Numbered from the stretch's first letter, positions 10,921-21,493 are shown. The stretch is 64,000 bases of DNA from Trichobilharzia szidati (GCA_944472155.2 OX235273.1:6731204-6795203); one strand, 5' to 3'. Program-made: numbers and translations. The notes: a model not told the origin generated them from the sequence alone.

Positions 10921-11430
10921 TTATTATTAATATTTTCCCCTTGGGTTCCTAGTGGAACATAGGGCTTCAACTGAACGTCTCCACTTGCTTCTGTCTTCTG
11001 CTGTACTTTTCACCTGCATCCATGTTACTCCATACTGTCTCAACTCTTCTTCACACGATCTCCTCCATGTCACACTTGCACTGACGTCCCACTCGCCGCT
11101 TCCCTTTCGGGTTCCACTCGAGCACTGGCCTGACACGCGATGTCACCCAACGGCCTCCTCAGTTAGTGTCCAATCCATCTCCACTTTCTCCTGCATATTT
11201 GTTGGGCGATTGCTTCTTGTTTTGTTTGTTCCCATAGTTTCTTGTTGGTGATTCTTTCCGGCCGGCCATCTGATCTTCAGTATAGAGCGAAGACAGTTAG
11301 TTGTTGATAAAGATGTGCAACAGGCTGTTGGAAATATTCTTTGGGATCCGCTGCCAAGTTTCTGATCTGTATAGAAGAAGAACTGACTGACTTGACGTTT
11401 GTATTGAAAAACCGAATTTTGTTGTTGATG
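10921..11430 (-). mobile_element. RTE-type LINE 3' fragment (group R1)
   Basis: The minus strand reads SIINNCLRSILKIRWPAG-like, then a segment with DMEEIV/WRRSCEEELRQYGVTW, then WRRSVEALCSTRNPR. It ends in the shared RTE 3' block at 10935 (ccctatgttccactaggaac in sense). Only the C-terminal region and 3' end are present. Confidence 0.8.
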
Positions 11431-11689
11431 CTATAAAGCTATTATGATTGTTGTTAATTGTTGTTGTTGTTAAGTGGTTGAATAAAAGTCATCAATACAG
11501 GTGGCCCAGGGTTCTATTTCTGGTCTAGCTAGTAGAAAGCTGAAGAAAGAAGAAAGGTTGAGAGAGAGAGAGGCTAACAACCTCATCCCCCGTGAAAAAC
11601 CAACACGAACATTTATATTGAAATTTCAAAACTTGAAGACCTATACTCCAGGTGGAAAACAAGGGGGTTAGAAAAAGAGAGTACTCTCA

Positions 11690-12345
11690 GTAGGATTGCT
11701 GAGACGTTGACTGATTTTCGTCTCCTGTTTGGGACTCTTCAGCTTAGTACACACCCACTGGGGTTCGAACTCAGGACCTTTGGGTTACAAGGAAAACTTG
11801 TAAGGTATTCAGGCTTTGGGAACTAATCAAATAGTTGGTGAATTCCAACTTTTACTAATTCGTGTAATATATAAAGTGGGCCCTGAGTGATTGAGTGGCC
11901 TACGAGCTTGCCTTATAACCAGAATTTCGTGAATTTCAACCCCTGTGGGTAGGGCACGTTGTTGGAGAGTTGTAAACTAGTGCGGCAAAAGAGGTGTACA
12001 GTACTCTCTGTTGGTTTTCCAATGGCTGTATTGTGGTGAGAGCTGTCTACTAGCCAAATTGGTTGACAGTAATTGAGGTCAAAGGTCAAGGTGGACAGGC
12101 GGATACAGTTAACATATAGATGAACTGACACAGCCACAAGAGATGCAAGGTTAACTTTGTGTGAGAAACAACCAATCAACAGACTGTATTTTCTACTAAC
12201 ATTGACCTACAATAATGTACATAAAAATCTATAAATATGTGTTGATTTTTCGTAATAAACGATCTGTTGCCTGGCCCTTGTCTTCTGTTGTTACAGTATA
12301 ACTGATGTCATCTAGTGATCAAACCACCTGTAACCAATCGAATTC
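11690..12345. mobile_element. SINE-A inverted pair split by a solo LTR
   Basis: The minus half (11690-11830) contains a hammerhead-like block with intact ctgaaga, gtccc and gacgaa, but poor stem I. The plus half (11880-12031, resuming 12296-12345) carries a tRNA-like head with a decayed B box, then ttggttttccaatggctgta. After the LTR it continues taactgatgtcatctagtga, as in unbroken copies. Confidence 0.7.
12032..12295 (+). mobile_element. Solo LTR (264 bp) with 4 bp target duplication gtat
   Basis: Starts tgtggtgagag and ends ttgttaca. gtat is present at 12028-12031 and 12296-12299. Same length and internal deletion as the copy at 7970-8233, so the two come from one short subfamily. Inserted in the SINE-A tail. 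Confidence 0.9.
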
Positions 12346-12765
12346 CTGCAAGCTAACAATTGAGAATTCTAAATTTTGTCGATACACATACGTGTGAGAG
12401 AGAGATAGAGGGAGGGAGGAAGGGAGATTGATTGTTTGTTTGCTTGTTTGTTTCTTGGTTGTTTGGTTGGTTGGTTGTTGGGTCGGTTCGTTTGTCTTTC
12501 GTCTGTTTGTTATTGATTAGTGAATGTGGTAGGCTATTGGCCGTAGTGGATTGTGGACGATTGGATGGAGTAGTCGATGTTAGGATTAGGGTGAGTTAGT
12601 GTGGTTGACTGGCCGTGCTTAGTTTCAGTTGATTTTGACGAGTTACTCGATTGTGTGAGAGTGTTGTGTTTGTTTATGTGATGTGATGGTTTGGTTGTAG
12701 CTGTGTGTTAAGTGTCAAGTGTAATGGGTTTATTGTGGTCGAGTTGTGATGGGTTAGGAAGGCAT
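12346..12765. repeat. GT-rich, strand-asymmetric low-complexity stretch
   Basis: From about 12415 to 12760 the plus strand is dominated by G and T (tgtttgtttgcttgtttg, then ggttggttgg, then gtgt-rich text), with few C or A runs. No ORF or known repeat is visible. Confidence 0.7.
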
Positions 12766-12838
12766 GGGCCTGTGTCACAATGGATAATGCGCCTGATTAA
12801 GAATCAGGAGATTCGAAGTTCACATTCTGGCATGTTAA
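12766..12838 (+). pseudogene. tRNA-Arg-like relic
   Basis: The order is tRNA-like: gggcctgtg, D-arm cacaatggataatgcg, anticodon arm cctga-ttaagaa-tcagg, variable part and a T-arm in which GTTCGA has become gttcac. D-arm wording resembles eukaryotic tRNA-Arg(ACG). The loop places AAG at positions 34-36, which would read a Leu codon. The acceptor ends pair poorly (gggcctg against catgtta), so I call it a pseudogene or an isolated SINE head rather than a working tRNA. Confidence 0.5.
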
Positions 12839-13009
12839 TGACTTGTAATCATAACGTGAGTAATAACTGGCTGTTACAGATTCTAAGTTAGGTTTAATTA
12901 GCTCTTTTGTGATATTTGTCTGTCTTCACATACAAAAACAATGCTAATTATGACATGATTGAATTTTTATATTTTACAGTCGTTTGAGCATAAATTTTAA
13001 TGTAATTCC

Positions 13010-13612
13010 CTCTAGTTCTACCCGAAGAGATACATGGGGAAAGTTAACTTTAGCCAGTTTCTTGGATGGGATTAAAATCCCTATCCTCAACAACAATGTC
13101 AGTTAGTTGATTCAAAGGCACACACACACACACCACTAACCCTGGCTGCTTACAAACTTCAAAGTCTTACTTTAATATGAAATAGTCCTTTATAAGAAAG
13201 CCAGCGAAGAATAAAGGGAATCATTAAAGAAGAATAAGGGCAGAATACATGAATTAATTAATTAATTGTAACAGAAGAGGTGAGGTTGAGTTGCGCCGGC
13301 AGAAAATCTCAAATTCTTTACTGTGTTGATAAATCAAACGAAAAGAATCTCCGTAGAAATCAACAAGATATATAAGACGACAAAAACAGAGATTCGAAGA
13401 GAAACTGATTTTGAGTTGAGAGATATTCGATTTATTCCCTGTCAGAGTGCCATCGATATTACAAAACTTATAGGACTGAAGCAGTCCACAAAAGTCTTGT
13501 TCAACGTCATCTATTTTGATCAATTCACTACACGCTTTGATGAAACGATACCCAGAGAATTCAGGATATGTCTAGTTCTAGAGAAACTACTGATCTAATA
13601 CACATGAGCTTA
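13010..13612 (-). mobile_element. CR1-type LINE RT fragment, decayed
   Basis: The sequence parallels the minus-strand LINE copy at 38720-39013 plus 39459-39760. Shared blocks are cgaagagatacatggggaaa, aacaatgtcagttagttgat, gaataaagggaatcattaaa and agattcgaagagaaactgat. Antisense ORFs in it are not genes. A CA run at 13119-13134 interrupts it. Confidence 0.65.
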
Positions 13613-13689
13613 CATATTGAACTGGTCATTTATACAATATTTTAAATCAATAATTCAAGGATACTCATTACTATTATTATCATAATTAA

Positions 13690-14420
13690 AGTTGGGTAAA
13701 GAATATCCTTTTCGATAATTTCCTCTTGTATACAGAATATTCTAGAATAATCGTTATTAACAATATTGGTGTTTCCTAAATAATATCGATTTGTTAAGTA
13801 AGATCAATGGAATTACAGTTTGCTAAAGATGCATAAATTATAATAAGCATAAAAATGTAATAGTAAATAGAATATCAAATAAAATTAAGGAAATTTCTAC
13901 AAAAAATTGAGGATCATTAAAACCTTTATTGATGGCCAAGCTAAGGACAGTATCTGAACCAACCAACTTCTTCTTTTGGATACATAAGTTAGGCGTCTTC
14001 ATATAGATCTCAACGGCCAGCCTCAACAATATATAGTAGACGAACTCTTAAGGCGAAGTTAAGATTAGTTGCTATGCGATAGATGGCTTTGAAAGCCACC
14101 TCGTTGACATCAATCTTGTGCTCTGTATCCACAAGATGAGATAGAACATGACTATAAATGGATTTGTTTGTCCCTTAACCACAATACAGAGTGATTTACA
14201 GAAATTCGATGAGAAGCACGCCTAGTTGTAGGGCCTATGTCACTAACTGCCTCCACAGGAGCAGTCAAACTGGTAAACTCACATAGAAGAGGCGAAATTA
14301 GGCAGTTTACCTTTTACTCCCAAAAAACGACTACTCTCGAATATTCTATGTATATAAACATATATACAATTGTAGAGGCAAAAGAGGAAAAAATCGAAAA
14401 GAATATTCTTTGCTCAATTT
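13690..14420 (-). mobile_element. Penelope-like element 3' fragment (P3)
   Basis: The minus strand from about 14160 encodes HKIDVNEVAFKAIYRIATNL and the LRVRLLYIVEAG segment of the GIY-YIG tail, with broken frames. It is closely similar to 24985-25645. At 14352-14415 (plus strand) lies a copy of the PLE-end motif gaaaagaatattctttgctc. A related motif lies inverted at 13698-13738. Confidence 0.65.
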
Positions 14421-15414
14421 TTTCTTGTTCTTTTTTTCTAGATGTCTGAATAACTGAAGTTATTGATTATTTTTATCGATCGATCGATCGAATGGATGGA
14501 TGGATAATTTGTATTTAAGCATACAATAATCATTTATGTTAAATGTCCATTAAAAAAAATACTGATTAAAATACAACTGAAATTTTAATTTTATTTTTAT
14601 ACACCTAATATTTATTTATTCAGTTAACACGAAAATGTTTAATTATTAATGAAGGATTTGTTTGTTTATTTGTATAGGTAGGGTGATAAAGCGAGTGTAC
14701 GTTTTCGCACGCGCGCACGCGTGGGTTTAAATCGGTTTTACGTGTCTTGAATATTGTTCAATGCGTTGATCGATAATACAACATGTTAAATAATAGTAAT
14801 AATAATATGACAAGACTTTATTCAATTTTAATTCGTATTTTTTGTTTAAATTGAGAATTTAAATTTGTGCTAACTGTTGTGATTGACGACGAAAGTAAAC
14901 AATGTTCAGGTGGGTGATGGAGAAGAAAGGCCTTTGTACTTATGGAAGTGTGTGGGCGTGTGTGTGTAGGTGCAGTAATTACATCATGGCTACACACACC
15001 GGGACGGGGGGAGGTGATTTCTTCTAAGGGTACCCGATATAATAACCAAGACCGATCTCTGCGTCCTGCTGCTGTATAGTTGTATGAAACTTCCTTGAGA
15101 CAAACACAGTCACAAATATCTCCAAATACAGCAAAAAGACAGTGGGTGGATCTATGTGGTTCCACTCGACAATAATAACACCATCAAAGAATCAAAATTA
15201 CCCCAACAATGCCTTTAGGCAGGTGTACAGTCAACGCAGAGTCCTAGTACAAAATAGATACTGTGGGACAAAATTAATCGATCAAGATTCAATCGTCAGA
15301 AGTAAGTAAGAATCAAGAAGCATATACCCAACAAGGTTGAAGGGATTAAAACTCTGTCAGCAAGAATCATACACCAACAATTTTCACAAACTGGTGGATG
15401 GTGACTAGCAGTGG
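14421..15414. other. No gene recognised; short microsatellites
   Basis: Contains ATCG and ATGG tetranucleotide runs (14474-14503) and a cgcgcgcacgcg patch near 14708-14722. An open frame at 14818-15165 (minus) has no domain, biased composition and no support, so it is not called. Confidence 0.5.
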
Positions 15415-15780
15415 AATCCAACCATGAAGCGCATTTCCTCCTACTTGGGACTCGTCATGTGAATGTACCTGCATTCCCCAGTGAGTGAGTGATGGTGTTA
15501 CCACCGAGGCTCGAACCCAATGCCCAGAGTTTCAAACGCCAAAGCGTTATCCACTATATGGCCCGTTGCCCAAGAGGTGGCTCTCATGACCCAAGCGGTC
15601 TAGTGGATAGCGCTTTGGCATTTCAAACTATGGGTACTGGGTTCGAGCCTCGGTGGGAACATCATCACTCAATAACTGGGAAATGCAGGTACATCCAGTT
15701 AGCTGACGAGTCCCAAATATGACGAAATGCGTATCCTGGATTACACTGTTAGTCACCATCCACCAATTCACTTCGAATTA
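15415..15780. mobile_element. SINE-B (Sm-alpha-like) inverted pair
   Basis: The minus unit (15415-15560) and plus unit (15561-15780) share caccatccaccaatt-type ends. They also share a tRNA-like head (agcggtctagtggatagcgc as A box, gggttcgagcctcgg as B box) and a hammerhead block. This is the layout known for the Schistosoma Sm-alpha hammerhead SINE. It is part of the 3.3 kb duplicated block. Confidence 0.8.
15693..15741 (+). ncRNA. Hammerhead-ribozyme motif of SINE-B, core intact but 4-nt insertion
   Basis: Stem I 5' strand atccag (15693-15698) is followed by an extra ttag. Then come core ctgacga (15703-15709), a short stem II gtc/gac, gaa (15724-15726), a mini stem III atgcgtat, cleavage base C at 15735, and ctggat (15736-15741) to close stem I. 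All conserved core bases are present. The ttag insertion between stem I and the core probably weakens activity. Confidence 0.6.
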
Positions 15781-16129
15781 AATGCCCAGACATCGTCGAA
15801 GCATCTGCACAAGGAGCCACCGACATGTCAACTTGAGACCGAGCACTTCGGTTCAATCAGTCGAAGGGAAAATCTAAAATTCAATAAAAGTTTCACAAAC
15901 ATTCCAAGATCAGAATGACGTTGACTTACTCAAATAAAATGGCAGTCGTAAGACGACACACTATGAATATTATCGCACAACCACAGTCAGAAGCATTAAA
16001 ATTACAGATTAAACAAGAGCGAAGACAAATAATAAGGAATGAAATCAATATATGATATGGAAATACCAGAACAACGATATACAGTCTAGGAGAGAAAAAA
16101 GAGGACAGTAACTACAGAGTTAGAGGGTT

Positions 16130-16560
16130 TCACCATGAGTTCAAATCAGTCAGAGAACCACTGGAAAAGCGACAGAGAGTACTGGACAGCTAGCCGTTCC
16201 GTTCGGCTACTTTGGGACTCTTCAGCAGCACGTCACACCCACCGACAGGGTTTGAACCCAGGACCTTCTGATTACAAGGCCAACGAGCTCGTAGACCATT
16301 AAACCACTACTGGGACCCAACCGATTCAATGGCTGCCGGCCCATGAATTCTAACTTCTGCCAATTCACAGTATAGCGCGACCACTTCGCAATGTCTTCTT
16401 CGATAATTTACTGCCTCACCTTCAATTTGCTGTACCCTACCGGCCGTGGCTTCCCACTAGAATCCCAGGTGACTGCCTGAATAGGGCCAGTCACTAGTAA
16501 GCGTCAGATTAATTTTCAAGTATTGGTTTTGTGGAGATTTTTGTTTAACTGATATAAGAA
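16130..16560 (-). mobile_element. SINE-A, near full length
   Basis: On the minus strand: the middle segment (tggggatt/ccagtcactag complement), gaattggcagaagttagaat, the tRNA-like head, B box, hammerhead block and tail. In the hammerhead, stem I gtgctg/cagtac and ctgaaga are intact. The strand after stem II reads ggaac instead of gaaac, so the G12-A13-A14 core is broken. Confidence 0.75.
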
Positions 16561-16894
16561 TAGAACTTGTGCACTTTTGTAGGGTATGATTCCGTTATGG
16601 GTAAAATTTATTTTGATAAAGTCTCACAGTGTTATACAGTATTAATATTAACTGATCGCGTTTCGAGCACAATTTATTGCCACTCGTAATCATATCAAGG
16701 TGATGAGCGTAAGGTGTTATTTGCACGAAAATACACTCTGATGTCATGATTGTTGAGGATTCGCTTTATTTTCAAGTATTGGTTTTGTAGGGATTTTGTT
16801 TTATTGATTGGAGGATTGCATTATGATGAGCTGACATCAGTTAGAGAACCACTGGAAAACCAACAGGGGTTCCCAGTGGCTTAATGGTCTACGA
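16561..16894. mobile_element. PLE-type 3' end and a SINE-A tail piece
   Basis: 16561-16790 carries the PLE-end wording gataaagtctcacagtgtta and gcgtttcgagcacaatttat. 16800-16890 is a minus SINE-A tail (gatgagctgacatcagttag) joined to cccagtggcttaatggtcta. The RTE begins just after. No coding capacity. Confidence 0.55.
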
Positions 16895-17790
16895 GCTCGC
16901 TAGAAGTGCTGGATTTCGTGTGTGGATGATATATCTCTAATGTCACACAAACTCGAAGACTTACAGGCAGGCGAAAGCCAACAAACTGGCACAAGAAGGA
17001 CTGAAGACAGGACTTCAAGTGACCATACAAAAGACAGGTAATTAAGATAACCAACGGACCGCAACAACAACCAGCACCAATCACCACCAACTAGAGAGAT
17101 TTAACGGAGGTTACTTCCTTCGCTTATCCGGCCATGAAGCACGGTTTCAACTACAGGCAGTCGGAACGGATGAAGATGTCAAAGCCAGCCAGAATCGGAA
17201 AGGCAAGATACGCCTTCATCAACCTGAAACCAGTTTGGAAATCTTCTACTTCACTCAGCCAGCTTAAGGAACAAGAATCGGATTTTCGGCACAAATATCA
17301 AGTGGGTCCTTCTATACGGGTCAGAAACTTGCACTACGCCTGCGTCAAAAAAAGGACTTCTAACTGGTTGCAGACATTTACCTTCGCTGGCTCCATACTG
17401 AAGATCAGATGGCCAGTCCGCTGACCAGAAAGAATTAGCAACAACAAGCAACTCTGACTGTGGATCAAACCAACCAACTAAGAGCCGATTATCAAACAAA
17501 TATGTAGCAGAAAATTGAGATGAATCGAACAGACGTTGAGGAAGCTGTCGAATGACATCGCGTCCAATGCAGGCCATCACTCGGTTGGAATCCCAATGGG
17601 AAATGACGAGTGGGTCGTCGATGTAAGGGTGACATGGAGGAGACTGAGTGTTGGGAAGAAGATATTAGAGATTATGGACACTCTTGGGGTGTCCTGAAGA
17701 GGAGAGCAATGAATAGTAGGAAGTGGAGATGTGTTTTTGAAGCCCTATGTTCCACTCGGAACTCAAGGGAATAATAATAGTCATTACGTG
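16895..17790 (+). mobile_element. RTE-type LINE fragment (group R3), frameshifted
   Basis: Starts within the RT palm (gatttcgtgtgtggatgata) and runs through KHGFNYRQSERMKMSKPARIGKARYAFINLKP-type residues, the IRWPVR motif, the GW.GH region and a 3' block gccctatgttccactcggaa. It has a 4-nt insertion in the catalytic-box codons shared with three other copies. Dead. Confidence 0.8.
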
Positions 17791-18058
17791 AACACTGGCA
17801 ACGCGACATTAAACGTCGTTGTTAGGGTATGTGAGAAAAATCCATTCAAAAATGGACTTATCCGTTTCATTCATCTGAGCTCCATGTGTAAGGTACTAAT
17901 CAATTAATTAATATTGCTCTATGTTCAAAGTATATCAGATCGATATTTCATTCACAATCGATCTGACTTAAAACTAACCGCCTACGCAATCCTACAAATA
18001 CACAAAGAGAATTCAGTTAGCCAGTCTATCTAAGCAATCTACTAATTCTCGATTGCAT
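17791..18058 (+). repeat. Non-coding repeat block (present three times)
   Basis: The text gctctatgttcaaagtatat, cattcacaatcgatctgact and accgcctacgcaatcctaca recurs at 21755-21905 and 35184-35375, so it is a dispersed repeat of unknown type. No ORF. Confidence 0.7.
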
Positions 18059-18277
18059 CGGTATGTCGGTGGCACAGCGGTTAGGACTCTCGCCTACCAT
18101 ACACATAGTCCGGGGTTCGCCCCCCTGCCGACGCACACCTAATATCTATGGTCGGCCTGCGAAATTTGGGCTACCGATATCATATTCCATATCAAAATTC
18201 CATACTTGTACCAAAATACTGTGTGGTTTCAAGCTATAATCAAAATAAATCAAAATAAAATTAAAAAAATAAATAAA
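18059..18277 (+). mobile_element. SINE-E, variant 2 (CR1-like tail), private insertion
   Basis: The tRNA-like head has cggtggcacagcggttagga as A box region and ccggggttcgcccccctgcc as B box. The body (ctaatatctatggtcggcct, gggctaccgatatcatattc) ends in aaaattccatacttgtacca and an A-rich tail. Copy 2 of the duplication has the uninterrupted site at about 21905 (gattgcatttaaccgtg), so this insertion happened after the duplication. Confidence 0.8.
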
Positions 18278-18775
18278 TTTAACTGTGATTTAATTTTATC
18301 TTGTTAGAGGAATTAGCACGTCTACAGAGACTTTTTTTATCACGCACATAATCAATTCTTATATGTAAAAATTATATGTATTTATAAAATCTCAGAGAAA
18401 TTGAGAAAAGTAATTCCAAAGTTTCCTGCAATTTGGCAAACTGGACTTTAAAAACTTTGTCACCAATCATCTGAATCATGAAGCAGGCCTCAAAACATGT
18501 ATAATAAACAAAATTACATGTGCTGTGATAAAAAATTTCACCTCAGACTTATTATTATTAGTCTACTTTTGTTGTTAAGCCCTGTAAACAGTGTGTACTT
18601 TTGCATCAGATAATTTTAGTGATTACGTTCGACTAAAAGTTCATGGTGGTAGATAAATGAATATGAAAATATTTGTGTATATGCAGTATACAATAGTGTG
18701 TGTATGTGTGCATGGGGAAACAATTGTAAATCATCTCTCAGATACAGACAATCGGGAATTTAGATCAAGTATGAT
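18278..18775 (+). repeat. Non-coding remainder of duplicated block
   Basis: Matches 21906-22385 in order (atcttgttagagaattagc-type start, gactttttttatcacgcaca, catgtataataaacaaaatt). Contains TG-rich patches. No gene seen. Confidence 0.6.
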
Positions 18776-19109
18776 TGATTATACAATTATACATCTCATC
18801 CAACAGCTGTACGACAATGCTGCATGCCAGGCAATCCACAACGGGAAACTTACGGAATCCTTCGAAGTGAGGACAGGAGTAAGACAAGGCTGACTACTAT
18901 CGCCAATGATTTTCCTGATTGCAGTAGACTGGATAATGCGACAGAGAGTGGGCAATGAGGAAACAGGCATAAAATGGACTCACACAAAATACTTGGAGGA
19001 TTTGGACTTCGCCGATGATGATATATGTCTGATTTCCCACAAACTGGAAGATATGCAAGTGAAAAGTAACAAGTTAGTAGAAGAAGCATCAAAGATAGAA
19101 AGGACTTCA
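18776..19109 (+). mobile_element. RTE-type LINE RT palm fragment (group R2), dead
   Basis: Encodes YTIIHLIQQLYDNAACQ, then MIFLIAVDWIMRQRVGNEETG, then the catalytic box, which reads FADDD (one extra Asp codon) instead of FADD. The RQG-LLSP block has an in-frame stop (tga for a Cys codon) near 18890. It is cut off at 19109 by a SINE-B. Confidence 0.85.
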
Positions 19110-19405
19110 GGTGTTCCCACCAAGGTTCGAATCCAGTGCCCATAGTTTCAAACGCCAAAGCGTTATCTACTAGACCGCTTGGGCCACGAGAGCCACCTCT
19201 TGTGCAACGGGTCATATAGTGGATACCGCTTTGGCGTTTGAAACTATGGGCAGTGGGTTCGAGCCTCGGTAGTGGGAACACTCACTCACTGGGGAATGCA
19301 GGTACATCCAGATGACGAGTCCCAAGTAGGGCGAAATGTGTATCCTGTATTCCACCACTAGTCACCATCCACCAATTTACTTCGAATTAAATGCCCAGAC
19401 ATCGT
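19110..19405. mobile_element. SINE-B (Sm-alpha-like) inverted pair, copy 2
   Basis: A minus head (19110-19222) is followed by a plus unit with B box gggttcgagcctcgg and hammerhead (19303-19352). The 56-base centre (19167-19222) is in the opposite orientation from that of copy 1 (15551-15606). Confidence 0.8.
19303..19352 (+). ncRNA. Hammerhead-like motif of SINE-B with C3 to A change
   Basis: Stem I acatccag, core atgacga (19312-19318) in which the normally invariant C3 is A, stem II gtcc...gggc (mostly paired), gaa, mini stem III, C, ctgtatt. C3 pairs with the catalytic G8 in active hammerheads, so this copy is expected to be inactive or very weak. Confidence 0.55.
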
Positions 19406-19739
19406 CGAAGCATCTGCACAAGAAGCCGCCAACATGTCAACCTGAGACCGAACACTTCGGTCCAATCAATTGACGGGAAAATCTTAAATTAAATTGAATT
19501 TTCACAAATATTCCAAGATCACAATAACGTTGATTCACTCGAATAAAATGACAGTCGTAAGACGACACATTATGAATATTATTGCACAATCACAATCAGA
19601 AGCATTAAAATTAGAGATTAAACAAGAGAAAAGACAAATAATAAGGAATGAAATCAATATATTATATGGAAATACCAGAACAACGATATACAGTCTAGGA
19701 GAGAAAAAAGAGGACAATAATTACAAAGTTAGAGTGCTT
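19406..19739 (+). repeat. Linker of the duplicated block
   Basis: Matches 15781-16129 (gcccagacatcgtcgaagca, ggaaataccagaacaacgat). It contains a 130-codon open frame spanning 19494-19886, but this runs into the SINE-A and its counterpart in copy 1 is interrupted. Not called as a gene. Confidence 0.55.
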
Positions 19740-20140
19740 CACCATGAGTTGATATCAGTTAGAGAACCATTGGGAAAACAACAGAGAGTACCGGACAGCC
19801 AGCCGTTCCGTCCGGCTACTTTGGGACTCTTCAACAGTAGGGTTCGAACCCAGGACCCTCCGGTTACAAGGCCATCGAGCTCGTAGACCATTAGGCCACT
19901 GGGACCCAACCGATTCAATGGCTGCCGGCCCATGAATTCTAACTTCTGCCAATTCACAGTATAGCGCGACCACTTAGCACAATGTCTTCTTCGATGAGTT
20001 ACTGCCTCACCTTCAACTTTCTGTACCCTACCGGCCATGGCTTCCCACTAGAACCCCAGGTAACTGCTTGAATAGGGTAGTCGCTAGTGAGCATCAGATT
20101 AATTTTCAAGTGTTGGTTTTGTGGGGAACCAATTGATATA
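19740..20140 (-). mobile_element. SINE-A, near full length
   Basis: Same organisation as 16130-16560. The hammerhead block reads tactg / ttgaaga with ggac followed by ggaac, so two core positions are lost. The tRNA-like head keeps tggcctaatggtctacgagc and gggttcgaaccc. Confidence 0.75.
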
Positions 20141-20477
20141 AGAATAGAACTTGTGCACTGTTGTAGAGTATGACTACATTATGGGTAAAATTTATTTTGA
20201 TAAAGTGTTACAGTTTTATACATTAGTAATATTTACTGATGATGTTTCGAGCACAATTTATTGCTCTCGGTCACATCAAGGTGATGAGCGTAAGGTGTTA
20301 GTTGCACGAAAATACACTCTTATGTCATGATTGTTAAGGATCCGCTTTATTTTCAAGTATTGATTTTGTAGGGATTTTGTTTGATTGGTTGGAGGATTTC
20401 ATTATGATGAGCTAACATCAGTGAGAGAAGCATTGGAAAACCAACAGGGAGTACTGGACGGTGGACAGGGGGTCCCA
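20141..20477. mobile_element. PLE-type 3' end and SINE-A tail piece, copy 2
   Basis: Equivalent to 16561-16894: gataaagtgttacagtttta, gatgtttcgagcacaattta, then gatgagctaacatcagtgag. No coding capacity. Confidence 0.55.
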
Positions 20478-21400
20478 GTGGCTCGCTAGAAGTGCTGGAT
20501 TTCGTGTGTGGATGATATATCTCTAATGTCACACAAACTCGAAGACTTACAGGCAGGCGAAAACCAACAAACTGGCACAAGAAGGACTGAAGACAGGACT
20601 TCAAGTGAACATAGAGATGACGGAGGTAATTAAGATAACCAACGGACCGCAACAACAACCAGCATTAATCACCATCAAGTAGAGAGTTTTAACGGAGGTT
20701 ACTTCCTTCGCTTATCCGGCCATGAAGCACGGTTTCAACTACAGGCAGTCGGAACGGATGAAGATGTCGAAGTCAGTCAGAATCGGAAAGGCAAGATACG
20801 CCTTCATCAATCTGAAACCAGTTTGGAAATCTTCTATTTCAGTCAGCCAGCTTAAGGAACAAGAATCGAATTTTCAACACAAACATCAAGTCGGTCCTTC
20901 TATACGGGTCAGAAACTTGCACTGCGCCTGCGTTACAAAATGGACTTCTAACTGGTTGCAGACATTTACCAACAGCTGCCCCTTTCGCTGGCTGGCTCCA
21001 TACTGAAGATCAGATGGCCAGTCCGCTGACCAGAAAGAATTAGCAACAACAAGCAACTCTGACTGTGGATCAAACCAACCAACTAAGAGCCGATTATCAA
21101 ACAAATATGTAGGTGAAAATTGAGATGGATTGGATACACGTTGAGGAAGTCGTCGAATGACATCGCATCCAATGCAGGCCATCACTCTAGTGGAATCCCA
21201 ATGGGAAACGATGAGTGGGCCGTCGGTGTGAGGGTGACATGGAGGAGATTGAGTGTTGTGAAGAAGATATTAGAGATTATGGACAGTCGCGAGGTGTCCT
21301 GAAAGGAGAGCATAGAATAGAAGGAAGTGGAGATGTGTTATTGAAGCCCTATGCTCCACTCGGAACTCAAGGGAATAATAATAATAGTCGTTACGTGAAC
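20478..21400 (+). mobile_element. RTE-type LINE fragment (group R3), frameshifted
   Basis: Parallel to 16895-17790, with the same insertion in the catalytic box (ggatttcgtgtgtggatga). It has YRQSERMKMSKSVRIGKARY, the DWLQ/IRWP region and WRRLSVVKKILEIMDS, and ends gccctatgctccactcggaa. Confidence 0.8.
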
Positions 21401-21493
21401 ACTGCCAACACGACATTAAACGTCGTTGTTAGGGTATGTGAGAAAAATCCATTCAAAAATGGACTTATCCGTTTCATTCATCCGAGCTCCATG

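Larger units (their letters stand above)
15480..18776 (+). repeat. 3.3 kb composite block, copy 1 of a direct duplication
   Basis: It aligns by eye over its length with 19105-22390, offset about 3.6 kb. Shared order: SINE-B pair, a 350 bp linker, minus SINE-A, a PLE-type end, an RTE fragment, and a non-coding block ending agatcaagtatgattgatta. Copy 1 has a private SINE-E insertion at 18059-18277 that copy 2 lacks. Confidence 0.8.

Noticed and set aside
14818..15165. 115-codon minus-strand open frame as a gene
   Set aside because: No domain, no neighbouring coding signal, and composition follows the surrounding CA/GT-rich text.
19494..19886. 130-codon plus-strand open frame as a gene
   Set aside because: It spans the linker and runs into a SINE-A in antisense; the duplicate block's counterpart (15890-16280) is interrupted, so there is no conservation of the frame.
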